NCBI RefSeq assembly: GCF_002940685.1
Contig: NZ_PNFP01000021.1
Location: 39,897 to 103,896 of the forward strand
DNA: 64,000 nt
Direction of reading: 5' to 3'
Source of the DNA: Ensifer adhaerens
GTDB taxonomy: Bacteria; Pseudomonadota; Alphaproteobacteria; Rhizobiales; Rhizobiaceae
Below, one piece after another: positions 9,820-17,693 of this stretch (positions are counted from its first letter, which is position 1; the number at the start of each line of letters is the position of its first letter). The position numbers were made by a program, and so were the translations under genes. The notes beneath the pieces were generated by a model. The model did not search any database and was not told the DNA's origin. It was given only the letters and a program-made list of their open reading frames with translations.

Positions 9820-10089
9820 CTAGGCGCTTTCTTTTTTCCGGGCTGCGTCGTTGGCGGCCCGGGGAAAGGCGAGGATAGTTCCTTCTTTCGGCTCCGCAAG
9901 GCCGAGCGGATCGCGCACCGGCGGGCGCGTCTGCCAGGCGGGGAACTCGGCGACATTGGTGTTCTCTTCCACCATGCGCGCCCGTCGCGTCAGGATCTCG
10001 TAAAGCTCGGGCACCAGGCCGTCACCCTGCTGCGCCGCAAGCTTGTGCAGACCGATCATCATGGCGAGGTCGGGACGTTCTTCGTTCAT
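9820..10089 (-). CDS. Unknown small protein between DUF2325 and hmuQ
   Basis: I do not recognise this protein of 89 residues. It is hydrophilic, with no signal peptide or membrane segment. The N-terminal half looks helical (PDLAMMIGLHKLAAQQGDGLVPELYEIL) and contains RRARMVEENTNV; the C-terminal half is proline-rich. The ATG at 10089 with a weak GAGAG site is preferred over a TTG at 10113. It is 9 bp from hmuQ and 28 bp from the DUF2325 gene, so it is probably co-transcribed with them and iron-regulated. Its uniform codon usage and tight spacing support it being real. Confidence 0.7.
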   Translation of the reverse strand: MNEERPDLAMMIGLHKLAAQQGDGLVPELYEILTRRARMVEENTNVAEFPAWQTRPPVRDPLGLAEPKEGTILAFPRAANDAARKKESA

Positions 10090-10117
10090 TGCAAACTCTC
10101 GTCTTGTCTTCAAAGGA

Positions 10118-10531
10118 TTACCGCTCGTTGCGGCTGGTGGTCAGGTCCTGAAGCGCGCGTTCCAGGCTCGACTTCGAGCCGTTCCGCAGCGGCACGAAGG
10201 CCTTGCCCCACTTCTTGCAGCCGGTCTTCACGCGAAGACACGCGTCATGGCTGATGCAGTCGATCGGGCAGAAGACACAGTCGACCGACGGCAGCACCCG
10301 GTCGATGCGCGATACAGCCTCGCGCAGGCCGCCATCGTGGTGCAGCAGCTCGGCGCCAAAGGAGCTGGCGATTTCGCGCAAGTGCGCCACCTGGCAATCG
10401 CGGCCGCCGACATAGAGGAAGCTGCGCCCTTCGAGCGTCGCCTTGCCGGCCTCCTGGCGGACCTCGACCGGTTCCGAAGCCGGGCGACCCTTGCCGTTCT
10501 TCGCCGCATTCTGGTGACGCTTGCCGCGCAT
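10118..10531 (-). CDS. DUF2325 cysteine-rich protein
   Basis: Cytoplasmic protein of about 137 residues. The basic N-terminus is followed by a DUF2325 domain: YVGGRDCQVAHLREIASSFG, HHDGG, then a Cys-rich stretch with DCVFCPIDCISHDACLRV and TGCKKW. That gives seven cysteines plus histidines suited to metal or Fe-S binding. The ATG at 10531 has GGAGA upstream; longer starts at 10570 or 10633 lack a ribosome site. It is first in the unit leading to hmuQ, downstream of an iron-responsive operator candidate. The family has no established function; a metal-sensing or redox role is inference. Confidence 0.82.
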   Translation of the reverse strand: MRGKRHQNAAKNGKGRPASEPVEVRQEAGKATLEGRSFLYVGGRDCQVAHLREIASSFGAELLHHDGGLREAVSRIDRVLPSVDCVFCPIDCISHDACLRVKTGCKKWGKAFVPLRNGSKSSLERALQDLTTSRNER

Positions 10532-10669
10532 GCAATCTTCTCCGTCTGGTCGCGCGACAAGGGCCTTCATCGGCAGCCGGTCGCATCGGGACTTCCTCTC
10601 GACACACACCTTTTGGCTGCGTGACGGGGGCAACCTATTAAACTTGATAAACGGAGTAAAGTATAAACA

Positions 10670-10684
10670 TGAGTTTTTGCATCA
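10670..10684. promoter_or_regulatory. Iron-responsive operator candidate (RirA box) upstream of DUF2325-hmuQ unit
   Basis: TGAGTTTTTGCATCA fits the rhizobial iron-responsive operator TGA-N9-TCA exactly. It lies in an AT-rich 200-bp gap (10532-10732), 139 bp upstream of the DUF2325 start and 48 bp beyond the tonB stop. Two similar boxes occur before tonB/hmuP. RirA control is inferred. Confidence 0.55.
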
Positions 10685-10732
10685 TATTTTTTCTTGCAAC
10701 TTCTGCGAGCCGAGCGCCCTCGAGGACGAAAG

Positions 10733-11638
10733 TCAGCGAACGGTCGCAACCATCGGCACGATGAAGGATTCGGAGCTCGGCGCTCCGGCCGGAAACGCCG
10801 GGAACGGGGCAGCGCGGCGAACCGCATCGACGGCCGCCTCGTCGATCGCCGGCGAGCCGGAGCTGCCCGCGATGCCGACGCGCGTCAGGTTTCCGTTCGC
10901 CGTCAGGGTGAAGCGGACGGTCGCCGTGCCGGATACGCCGTCGCGCCTTGCGGCGGCCGGAACCTTGAACCGGCGCGTGATCCTCTTGCGGATCTTGCCG
11001 CCATAGTTCTCCATGTTCGCATTCCCGACTTCGGTCGCGCGGCTGTTGCCATTCGCTGCGGAGGAATTGCCATTCTCCTGGCCGTCCTGCTTGCCCTTGA
11101 CCTGGTTCTGCGCCTGCTCGCCCTGGTCGCCCGCCTTCTTGCGGGTCACCTTCTTCTTCTTCACCGGCTCCTTCTTCGGCTCCGGCTTTTCGACCTTTTC
11201 CTTCTTCGGCTCCTCGGGCTTTTCTTCCGGCACAACGGTCTCGACCGGCGCAACGCTCGCCGTCACCACCGCTTCGGCGACCTGAAGGGTCGGCATTTCC
11301 TCAGCCGGCAGGATCACGTCCGCTTCGGTCGCCGTCAGGTCGTGGGGCTCCTCGGCTGTGATCTCCTGGGTCGGGGCGACATCCTCGACCGGCTGGGTTT
11401 CGGCGGGCTGGACCTCCTCGGGAAGGTCCTCCGTGGGCTCGACCACATCGGACACCGCGCCCGACTGAAGCGTCTCCTCGAAAGCGTCGCCGAGAAGCGC
11501 CACTTCGACGCTTGCGCCGCCCTCGATCAGATCCAGCTGCGTCTCGGGCGGGTTGCCGCCAAACAGGGTCGCGAGCACGACGCCGTGCGTTGCAAGCGAG
11601 AAGACCGCGGCCCCGGTCCAGATGACGATACGCTTCAT
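10733..11638 (-). CDS. tonB: TonB energy-transducing protein
   Basis: Inner-membrane protein of 301 residues that carries proton-motive energy to outer-membrane haem/siderophore receptors. One N-terminal transmembrane helix (IVIWTGAAVFSLATHGVVLA, about residues 4-23) includes the His and Ser pattern of TonB anchors. A long Pro/Glu/Lys spacer follows (EEKPEEPKKEKVEKPEPKK). The C-terminal TonB domain (about 215-301) contains YGGKIRKRITRRFKVP and the GSSGSPAIDEAAVDAVRRAAPFP pattern. The ATG at 11638 replaces a longer frame to 11680. It is second in a minus-strand unit after a secreted unknown, divergent from hmuP. Confidence 0.93.
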   Translation of the reverse strand: MKRIVIWTGAAVFSLATHGVVLATLFGGNPPETQLDLIEGGASVEVALLGDAFEETLQSGAVSDVVEPTEDLPEEVQPAETQPVEDVAPTQEITAEEPHDLTATEADVILPAEEMPTLQVAEAVVTASVAPVETVVPEEKPEEPKKEKVEKPEPKKEPVKKKKVTRKKAGDQGEQAQNQVKGKQDGQENGNSSAANGNSRATEVGNANMENYGGKIRKRITRRFKVPAAARRDGVSGTATVRFTLTANGNLTRVGIAGSSGSPAIDEAAVDAVRRAAPFPAFPAGAPSSESFIVPMVATVR

Positions 11639-11733
11639 TGCAGCCTTACCTTCGTCGCGCCAGGGCGACGCAAACCTCATGCTCAGATTGCGCGATCCCG
11701 CTCAGCCCCGGTCCCGCTCAGCTCCCGTCCCGC

Positions 11734-12171
11734 TCAACCCTTGAGTTCGACCGCAGACTTCGAACCGGTCTTGATCCCGCTCATGCACGCGCCCGGCTGA
11801 ACGCCATCGCCGACACAGGCCGGCGCATCGTTGATCAGCAGGCTCTTCACCGCATCGCAATTGGTGCCGGGAAGATCGAACTGGCGAACCTTGGTCTTGC
11901 CGGCGGGAAGATCGCGGAAATCGAGCACGGCCATCCGCTCGACCAGTCCCTTCTGGTCGAAGATCACGAACTCAAAGGAAACCTTGCTCAGCGACTGCGC
12001 GAATTCATTGCCGGCGACGAAGGTGAGCTTGCAGCCCTTCTGGGACGGCGCCACCTCGTTGAGCTCGATCGTCAAGCCTCCGAACGTCGCAGTTTCCTGC
12101 GCCTTGGCAGCGGTTGCGGCGACCAGAGCCGCAAGCGCAAGGGAAGCAATCGGAAGGCTGGAAAACTTCAT
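11734..12171 (-). CDS. Secreted protein of unknown function upstream of tonB
   Basis: Protein of 145 residues with a clear Sec signal peptide (MKFSSLPIASLALAALVAATAAKA, cleaved near residue 24). The mature part is a compact beta-rich domain with four cysteines (KGCKL, TNCDAV, PACVG, GACMS) that could form two disulfides. No family was recognised with certainty. It lies 95 bp upstream of tonB on the same strand and divergent from hmuP, sharing the iron-box region. This suggests an iron-limited, periplasmic role linked to TonB-dependent uptake. The start at 12171 has GGAG 10 nt upstream; the longer frame to 12375 runs into hmuP. Confidence 0.75.
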   Translation of the reverse strand: MKFSSLPIASLALAALVAATAAKAQETATFGGLTIELNEVAPSQKGCKLTFVAGNEFAQSLSKVSFEFVIFDQKGLVERMAVLDFRDLPAGKTKVRQFDLPGTNCDAVKSLLINDAPACVGDGVQPGACMSGIKTGSKSAVELKG

Positions 12172-12251
12172 AACGACACCACTCCAAAGGATCGAGCACA
12201 CCACCGAGCGCCGTCCGCACGCCCTTGTCCACAAGCCGGCAGCAACTAACT

Positions 12252-12304
12252 TGAGTTTGTAAGTCCGGTATTGCGTCCATAAATAAATATGAGTAATGAA
12301 GTCA
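12252..12304. promoter_or_regulatory. Two iron-responsive operator candidates in the tonB/hmuP divergent region
   Basis: TGAGTAATGAAGTCA at 12290-12304 fits TGA-N9-TCA exactly. TGAGTTTGTAAGTCC at 12252-12266 differs only in the last base. The two share TGAGT..T.AAGTC and are 38 bp apart, as if one served each divergent unit. hmuP begins 28 bp after the second box, so a bound repressor would cover its promoter. RirA is the expected rhizobial regulator for such boxes. Confidence 0.6.
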
Positions 12305-12332
12305 AGATAGTAAACGAATTGCACGGCAGGAA

Positions 12333-12560
12333 ATGCTGGAAAAACAGCGTGGCCTGCCCTTCTCGAAACGGCCAACCGCAGTGACCAACGACAACAATCT
12401 CGCGCGCCCCTCCGAGCCGCCGACGCCGGCAGGGCGGGCGCAACGGATCATCGAAAGTCGCGAGCTCTTCGGCACCGAAAACGAGATCCTCATTTCCCAC
12501 GACGGCGCGATCTACCGCATGAAGATCACCCGCCAAGGCAAACTGATCCTGAACAAATAG
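12333..12560 (+). CDS. hmuP: HmuP, hemin uptake protein
   Basis: Small protein of 75 residues of the HmuP family. HmuP in rhizobia is needed for haem utilisation and acts as a co-activator of haem-receptor gene expression. The diagnostic C-terminal block RIIESRELFGTENEILISHDGAIYRMKITRQGKLILNK is present in full. It is first in the hmuPSTUV operon, 4 bp before hmuS. The ATG at 12333 has AGGA very close upstream; a GTG at 12381 could be an alternative start that keeps the conserved domain. Confidence 0.9.
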   Translation: MLEKQRGLPFSKRPTAVTNDNNLARPSEPPTPAGRAQRIIESRELFGTENEILISHDGAIYRMKITRQGKLILNK

Positions 12561-12564
12561 GCAG

Positions 12565-13632
12565 ATGAAAATGACCGAGAGCCTTCGCCCCACTCCCGCT
12601 GAAATCCGCGCCTACCGCGCCGAAAACCCGAAGATGCGCGAGCGCGACATCGCAGCTCAGCTCGGCGTTTCCGAAGCCGCGCTGGTCGCTGCCGAATGTG
12701 GGCTGACCGCCGTGCGCATCGATGCCGACGCCAACCGCTTCCTGTCACGCGTCGAGGAACTCGGCGAAGTGATGGCGCTCACCCGCAACGAAAGCGCGGT
12801 GCACGAGAAGATCGGCGTCTACGAGAAGATCACCACCGGCGAAATGGCGAGCATTGTGCTCGGCGAGCAGATCGACCTTCGCGTCTTTCCGAGCGCCTGG
12901 GCGCACGCCTTCGCCGTGACGAAGACGGACGACAAGGGCGAAGCCCGAAAGAGCCTGCAGTTCTTCGACAAATGGGGCAACGCCGTGCACAAGGTGCACC
13001 TGCGCGCCGCATCGAACGACGAGGCCTATGAAAAGATCGTTCAGGATTTCCGCCTTGACGACCAGACGCAGGAATTTGTCGCCGACGCCAGCGTTCAGCC
13101 GACCGACGACAAGCCGGAGACCGTCGTCGACGTCGCCGAACTGCGCGACCGCTGGGCGAAGATGACCGACACCCACCAGTTCCACGGCATGCTGCGCAAG
13201 CTGAAGATCGGCCGCCGCCAGGCGCTGAGCAACATCGGCGAAGATTTCGCCTGGCAGCTCGACCCGCAGAGCGTCGAGGCCATGATGCAGGCAAGCGCCG
13301 AAGTCGAACTGCCGATCATGTGCTTCGTCGGCAACCGCGGCATGATCCAGATCCATTCCGGCCCGATCGAAAAGATCGCGACGATGGGCCCGTGGCTGAA
13401 CGTCATGGACCCGACATTCCACCTGCACCTGCGCGCCGATCACATCGCCGAGCTCTGGGCCGTGCGCAAGCCGACGGCCGACGGCCATGTCACCTCGATC
13501 GAGGCGCTGGACGCCAAGGGCGAGATGATCATTCAGTTCTTCGGCAAGCGCAAAGAGGGCCTGGCGGAACGTCCGGAATGGCGCTCGATCGCCGAGGGCC
13601 TGCCGCGCCTCGATACGACCGTCGCCGCCTGA
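12565..13632 (+). CDS. hmuS: HmuS, hemin-degrading/transport factor
   Basis: Cytoplasmic haem-handling protein of 355 residues (HemS/ChuS/HmuS family). It accepts haem from HmuUV and, in E. meliloti, degrades it. It is built from two repeated halves; the first contains the axial histidine region (NESAVHEKIGVYEK, near residue 74). The second begins near residue 190 with the parallel block RDRWAKMTDTHQFHGMLRKLK. Length matches the family. It lies 4 bp after hmuP and 21 bp before hmuT, clearly in one operon. Confidence 0.94.
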   Translation: MKMTESLRPTPAEIRAYRAENPKMRERDIAAQLGVSEAALVAAECGLTAVRIDADANRFLSRVEELGEVMALTRNESAVHEKIGVYEKITTGEMASIVLGEQIDLRVFPSAWAHAFAVTKTDDKGEARKSLQFFDKWGNAVHKVHLRAASNDEAYEKIVQDFRLDDQTQEFVADASVQPTDDKPETVVDVAELRDRWAKMTDTHQFHGMLRKLKIGRRQALSNIGEDFAWQLDPQSVEAMMQASAEVELPIMCFVGNRGMIQIHSGPIEKIATMGPWLNVMDPTFHLHLRADHIAELWAVRKPTADGHVTSIEALDAKGEMIIQFFGKRKEGLAERPEWRSIAEGLPRLDTTVAA

Positions 13633-13653
13633 GGCAGAGAATAGGACACGCAG

Positions 13654-14604
13654 ATGATCAACCGCCTCGACTTCCGTCGCCTTCGCCGTTCAGGACTGGC
13701 GCTCGCCGCCTTCGCCCTCTCGGCCCCCTTCCTGCTGCCGGCGGTGGCACCCGGTGCCCCCTCCTTCATCCGAGCGGCGATGGCCGAGGACACGCAGAAG
13801 GCCGACGTCTCGCGCGTCGTTTCGGTTGGCGGTGCCGTGACCGAGATCATCTATGCGCTCGGCGAAGAAGGTCGCCTCGTCGGGCGTGATTCCACCAGCA
13901 CCTATCCGGAGGCGGCAAAGACGCTTCCGGATGTCGGCTACATGCGTCAGCTTGCGCCGGAAGGCATCATCGCCGTCAACCCGAGCGCCATCGTCGCCGT
14001 CGAAGGCAGCGGCCCGCCCGAGGCTCTGGCCGTGCTGAAGGAGGCCAACATCGCCTTCACCAGCGTGCCCGAGACCTTCGACAAGGCCGGCATTCCCGCC
14101 AAGATCCGCGCCGTTGGTGCCTTTCTCGGTGTCGAGGACAGGGCCGAAACGCTTGCCAAGAGCGTCGAGGCCGATCTTGACGCGGCTGTCGCCGAGGGTG
14201 CAGCGCGCCCGGCAGCCGAGCGCAAGCGCGTCCTCTTCATCCTCAGCACCCAGGGCGGCAAGGTCATGGCCTCTGGTCTGGGCACCGCGGCCAACGGCAT
14301 CATCGAGCTCTCCGGCGCCGTGAACGCGGTCGGCAACTTCCCCGGCTACAAGGCGCTGACCGACGAAGCGATCATCGAAGCCAAGCCCGACGTCATCCTG
14401 ATGATGGATCGCGGCGGCGAGCATTCCGCCAAGGCGGACGAACTTTTCGCCCTGCCGGCGCTGAGCCTCACGCCCGCTGCCAAGGACAAGGCGCTCGTGC
14501 GCATGGACGGCCTGCACCTGCTCGGTTTCGGCCCGCGCACGGCAAGCGCCATTCGCGAACTGAATGCAGCCGTCTACGGAAAGAAGGCCAATGCCTCGCA
14601 GTGA
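13654..14604 (+). CDS. hmuT: HmuT, periplasmic hemin-binding protein
   Basis: Class III solute-binding protein of 316 residues for the hemin ABC importer. A signal segment (LALAAFALSAPFLLPAV, then a site near MAE|DTQ) precedes the mature protein. The first conserved block is RVVSVGGAVTEIIYALGEEGRLVGRDSTSTYP, where haem-binding Tyr/His residues lie. The GYMRQLAPEGIIAVNPSAIVAVEGSGPP block follows, and a long backbone helix links the lobes. Its last 14 bases overlap hmuU, indicating translational coupling. Confidence 0.93.
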   Translation: MINRLDFRRLRRSGLALAAFALSAPFLLPAVAPGAPSFIRAAMAEDTQKADVSRVVSVGGAVTEIIYALGEEGRLVGRDSTSTYPEAAKTLPDVGYMRQLAPEGIIAVNPSAIVAVEGSGPPEALAVLKEANIAFTSVPETFDKAGIPAKIRAVGAFLGVEDRAETLAKSVEADLDAAVAEGAARPAAERKRVLFILSTQGGKVMASGLGTAANGIIELSGAVNAVGNFPGYKALTDEAIIEAKPDVILMMDRGGEHSAKADELFALPALSLTPAAKDKALVRMDGLHLLGFGPRTASAIRELNAAVYGKKANASQ

Positions 14605-15709
14605 GGCATTGGGCCGCGGCATGCGCCTGACCGGATTGGCCGCCGACATCCGCAGCGAATGGCGCGCCGGCAACCGTGCGCGGTTGGCACGGCTCGTCGT
14701 CGTCGCCTTGGCGGCAGTCGCCATCGCCACCTTCGTCGGCTCGATCATGACCGGCGCCGCCGACGCGTCGCTCGCCAATGTCTGGCGCTGGCTGATCGGC
14801 GAGGCGGACCAGGCCTTGAGCATCCGCGACCGCATCATCATTCTCGATATCCGCCTTCCCCGCGCCGTGCTCGGCATGCTCGTCGGCGCCTCGCTCGCGG
14901 TTTCCGGCGTCGTCATGCAGGGGCTCTTCCGCAACCCGCTGGCCGATCCCGGCCTCGTCGGCGTCTCCTCGGGCGCAAGCCTCGGCGCGGTCCTGTTGAT
15001 CGTGCTTGGAACCGCCACCTTCGGGCCGCTGTTTGCCCTGTTCGGTTTCTATGCACTGCCGGTGGCGGCCTTCTTCGGCGGCCTCGTCACGACGCTTTTG
15101 CTCTACCGCATCGCCACGCGCGGCGGGCAGACCTCGATTGCCACCCTGCTTCTGGCGGGCATCGCGCTTGGCGCGCTGACCGGCGCCGTTACCGGCGTGC
15201 TCGTCTTCATGGCCGACGACAAGCAATTGCGCGACCTCACCTTCTGGGGCCTCGGATCGCTCGCCGGCGCCAACTGGACGAAGATCCTGGCGTCGGCGCC
15301 GATCATCCTGCTTTCGCTCGCCGTCACGCCGTTCCTCGCCCGCGGCCTGAACGCGATCACGCTTGGCGAGGCGGCCGCCTTCCACATGGGCATCCCGGTG
15401 CAGCGGCTGAAGAACGTCGCGATCGTCAGCGTCGCGGCGGCGACCGGCGCGTCCGTTGCCGTCAGCGGCGGAATCGGCTTCGTCGGCATCGTCGTTCCGC
15501 ATCTGCTGCGCCTCGTCATCGGCCCCGATCACCGCTACCTGCTGCCGGCTTCGGCCCTGCTCGGCGGCACGCTCCTGATCCTTGCCGACATGATCGCCCG
15601 CACCATCGTTTCCCCGGCGGAGCTGCCCATCGGTATCGTCACCGCCTTTATCGGCGCGCCATTCTTCCTCTGGATCCTGCTGCGCGGCCGTTCGAACATG
15701 GGACTGTGA
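14591..15709 (+). CDS. hmuU: HmuU, hemin ABC permease (FecCD family)
   Basis: Inner-membrane permease of about 372 residues with around ten transmembrane helices. FecCD hallmarks are visible: RLPRAVLGMLVGASLAVSGVVMQGLFRNPLADPGLVGVSSGASLG and the GGIGFVGIVVPHLLRLVIGPDHRYLLP block near the ATPase-contact region. The ATG at 14591 has AAGAAGG upstream and overlaps the end of hmuT; an ATG at 14621 is a shorter option. It pairs with HmuV to move hemin across the inner membrane. Confidence 0.93.
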   Translation: MPRSEALGRGMRLTGLAADIRSEWRAGNRARLARLVVVALAAVAIATFVGSIMTGAADASLANVWRWLIGEADQALSIRDRIIILDIRLPRAVLGMLVGASLAVSGVVMQGLFRNPLADPGLVGVSSGASLGAVLLIVLGTATFGPLFALFGFYALPVAAFFGGLVTTLLLYRIATRGGQTSIATLLLAGIALGALTGAVTGVLVFMADDKQLRDLTFWGLGSLAGANWTKILASAPIILLSLAVTPFLARGLNAITLGEAAAFHMGIPVQRLKNVAIVSVAAATGASVAVSGGIGFVGIVVPHLLRLVIGPDHRYLLPASALLGGTLLILADMIARTIVSPAELPIGIVTAFIGAPFFLWILLRGRSNMGL

Positions 15710-15717
15710 ACGAAGCC

Positions 15718-16509
15718 ATGATCAACGTTTCCAATCTCTCCGTCCGCCTCGGCGGACGACCGGTCCTTCACGGGGTCTCGCTCGAGGCCCGGCCCGGTGC
15801 GCTGACGGCGATCGTCGGCCCGAACGGCTGCGGCAAGACCACCACGCTGAAGGCCATTTCCGGAGAGCTTGCGCCAGCGGGCGGGACGATCCGCATCAAC
15901 GGCCGCGACCTGCGCGGCCTGAAGCCCTGGGAACTTGCGTCGATGCGCGGCGTGCTGCCGCAATCGACCGTCATCTCTTTCCCGTTCACCGTGCGCGAGG
16001 TCGTCCGGCTCGGCCTTGCTGCCGGTGCAAACGCCGATGCGGCCTTGCACGACCGGATCGCGGCGGAGGCGCTCGAAGCGGTCGATCTCGGTGGCTTTGC
16101 CGGCCGTTTCTACCAGGAACTGTCCGGTGGCGAGCAGCAGCGCGTGCAGCTTGCCCGCGTCCTATGCCAGATTTCCGAGCCCGTTACCGACGGCGAGCCG
16201 CGCTATCTTCTCCTCGACGAGCCCGTCTCCAGCCTCGATATCCGCCATCAGCTCGGCATCATGCAACTCGCACGCAACTTTTGCGAACGCGGCGGCGGTG
16301 TCGTCGCCGTCATGCACGACCTCAATCTGACCGCCATGTTCGCCGACCATATGGTGATGATGAAGGCCGGCAAGGTCCGCGCCAGCGGCGCGCCCGCAGA
16401 GGTCCTGACGGACGAGACGATGGAAGCCGTCTTCGGCTGCCGCATGCGGGTGGGCGTCGCGCCTCCCGCGCCTGTGCCCTTCGTGCTGCCGCAGACCGCA
16501 TCACTCTGA
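15718..16509 (+). CDS. hmuV: HmuV, hemin ABC ATP-binding protein
   Basis: Cytoplasmic ATPase of 263 residues that powers HmuU. It has Walker A GPNGCGKTTT (residues 35-44), signature LSGGEQQRVQLARVL, Walker B YLLLDEPVSSLD, and the H-loop in AVMHDLNLT. The ATG at 15718 lies 8 bp after the hmuU stop. It is the last gene of hmuPSTUV. A small GCCCAG/CTGGGC hairpin at about 16538-16562 may end the transcript. Confidence 0.93.
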   Translation: MINVSNLSVRLGGRPVLHGVSLEARPGALTAIVGPNGCGKTTTLKAISGELAPAGGTIRINGRDLRGLKPWELASMRGVLPQSTVISFPFTVREVVRLGLAAGANADAALHDRIAAEALEAVDLGGFAGRFYQELSGGEQQRVQLARVLCQISEPVTDGEPRYLLLDEPVSSLDIRHQLGIMQLARNFCERGGGVVAVMHDLNLTAMFADHMVMMKAGKVRASGAPAEVLTDETMEAVFGCRMRVGVAPPAPVPFVLPQTASL

Positions 16510-16707
16510 GACCAGGCACGGGCCGGGCAAGCCCCTCGCCCAGCCCTGGATCTTCCCTGGGCCAACATCAAGATTTGTCGAAACAATTTCCGCACTTGCG
16601 CGTTGTCCTCCCGAAGCGCCGGCGCAAGCTTGCAGTTGTGCGCGCCGGTTTGACCAGGAAGCGCCGACCGTTCGCGGCCGGCGCATGTGTGAAAGGGAGT
16701 ATTCGTC

Positions 16708-17073
16708 ATGGCATCAGGCCTCTTCTCCGGTTCGAGCGCGCGTTCGACCAAAAACGGCAAGCTCGCGGACATCTCCGTCGAGGAACAGCTGAGTGAGCTT
16801 CGCGACGACGTCGCAACGCTCGTTGCCTTGCTGGCCGACCGCGGATCGGCGGCATCGAAGCAGGCGCGCAGCAAGGCTCATGACGCGCGCGAGCAGGCCG
16901 AAGCGAGCGTCAGCGAACTCTTGGCGAGCGGCGAAGAACTGCTTGCTGAACTTCGCGGCCGCTACTCCGGGACGGAGAAGCAAGTCCGCCAGGCCGTGCG
17001 CGAGCACCCGATTGCGACACTTGGCGCCGCCGCCCTGATCGGCCTCGCCGTCGCGGCACTTCTCCGTCGCTGA
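16708..17073 (+). CDS. DUF883 (ElaB/YqjD-type) membrane-anchored protein
   Basis: Protein of 121 residues. A long amphipathic, charge-rich helix (about residues 20-95, rich in Ala/Glu/Lys/Arg) precedes one C-terminal membrane anchor (HPIATLGAAALIGLAVAALLRR). This is the ElaB/YgaM/YqjD layout; such proteins bind the inner membrane and, in E. coli, ribosomes in stationary phase. It has AAAGGGAG upstream and lies between hmuV and the stress-response block. A 73-bp gap separates it from the next small membrane protein, with which it may form a unit. Confidence 0.82.
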   Translation: MASGLFSGSSARSTKNGKLADISVEEQLSELRDDVATLVALLADRGSAASKQARSKAHDAREQAEASVSELLASGEELLAELRGRYSGTEKQVRQAVREHPIATLGAAALIGLAVAALLRR

Positions 17074-17146
17074 ACATGACGTGGGCCGATAAAGCGGACG
17101 GGCGGTTACCACCCCGCCTGTCCCGACCGACGATCGGGGGAAATGA

Positions 17147-17578
17147 ATGGGACCATTGACGGCAGCCCTCTCCGCGCTCCTGGCCGCCGATATCGGTGCA
17201 ACGGCAGCGCGCGTGAAACGCAACGCGGTCCTATGGGGCATCATAGGATTGCTGCTTGTCACCGCCTATGTCTTCGGCCTCGCAGCCACATACCTCTATC
17301 TCAGCGCGCTATACAGTCCGGTCGCTGCCTCCGCCGCGATCGCGATCGCGTTTTTCGTGACCGCGCTGGTGCTGTTCGGCATCATGGCCATGCTGCAAGG
17401 TCGCGACCGCCGCCTGGCCGAAGAACGCCGCCGCCGCAGACAGATGCAAACCAATCTGACCCTGATTGCCGCGGCGGGCATCCTGCGCAAACAGCCGCTG
17501 CTCGCTGTGGCTACGGCCCTTGCGATCGGTGCACTCGTCGGAACCGGCAAACGGCGCGAGCGCCGACGTGACGACTGA
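17147..17578 (+). CDS. Small phage-holin-superfamily-like membrane protein
   Basis: Membrane protein of 143 residues: two strong transmembrane helices (about residues 29-52 and 58-83), a very basic segment (RDRRLAEERRRRRQMQ), then a third hydrophobic stretch and an Arg-rich tail. This resembles the putative phage-holin/YqjE group often encoded next to DUF883 proteins. Function is unknown; stress-envelope roles are suspected for the pair. The start ATG at 17147 has GGGGGAAA upstream. It ends convergent with the rsiC-type kinase, 115 bp away. Confidence 0.75.
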   Translation: MGPLTAALSALLAADIGATAARVKRNAVLWGIIGLLLVTAYVFGLAATYLYLSALYSPVAASAAIAIAFFVTALVLFGIMAMLQGRDRRLAEERRRRRQMQTNLTLIAAAGILRKQPLLAVATALAIGALVGTGKRRERRRDD

Positions 17579-17693
17579 CCTTCAAGCAAGGCTTCCCAAA
17601 CCAGTCGCGACCTTTCCCGCCGGGGACGTTGGTGCCTGGCCGGAAAGCCTTGCACGCTTGCGCCTGTCGGCCATTCCGGCGGCGGTCAACGCT

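Noticed and set aside
10118..10633. Longer start for the DUF2325 protein at 10633 or 10570
   Set aside because: The extra residues are Arg-rich without a ribosome site, whereas 10531 has GGAGA at a proper distance.
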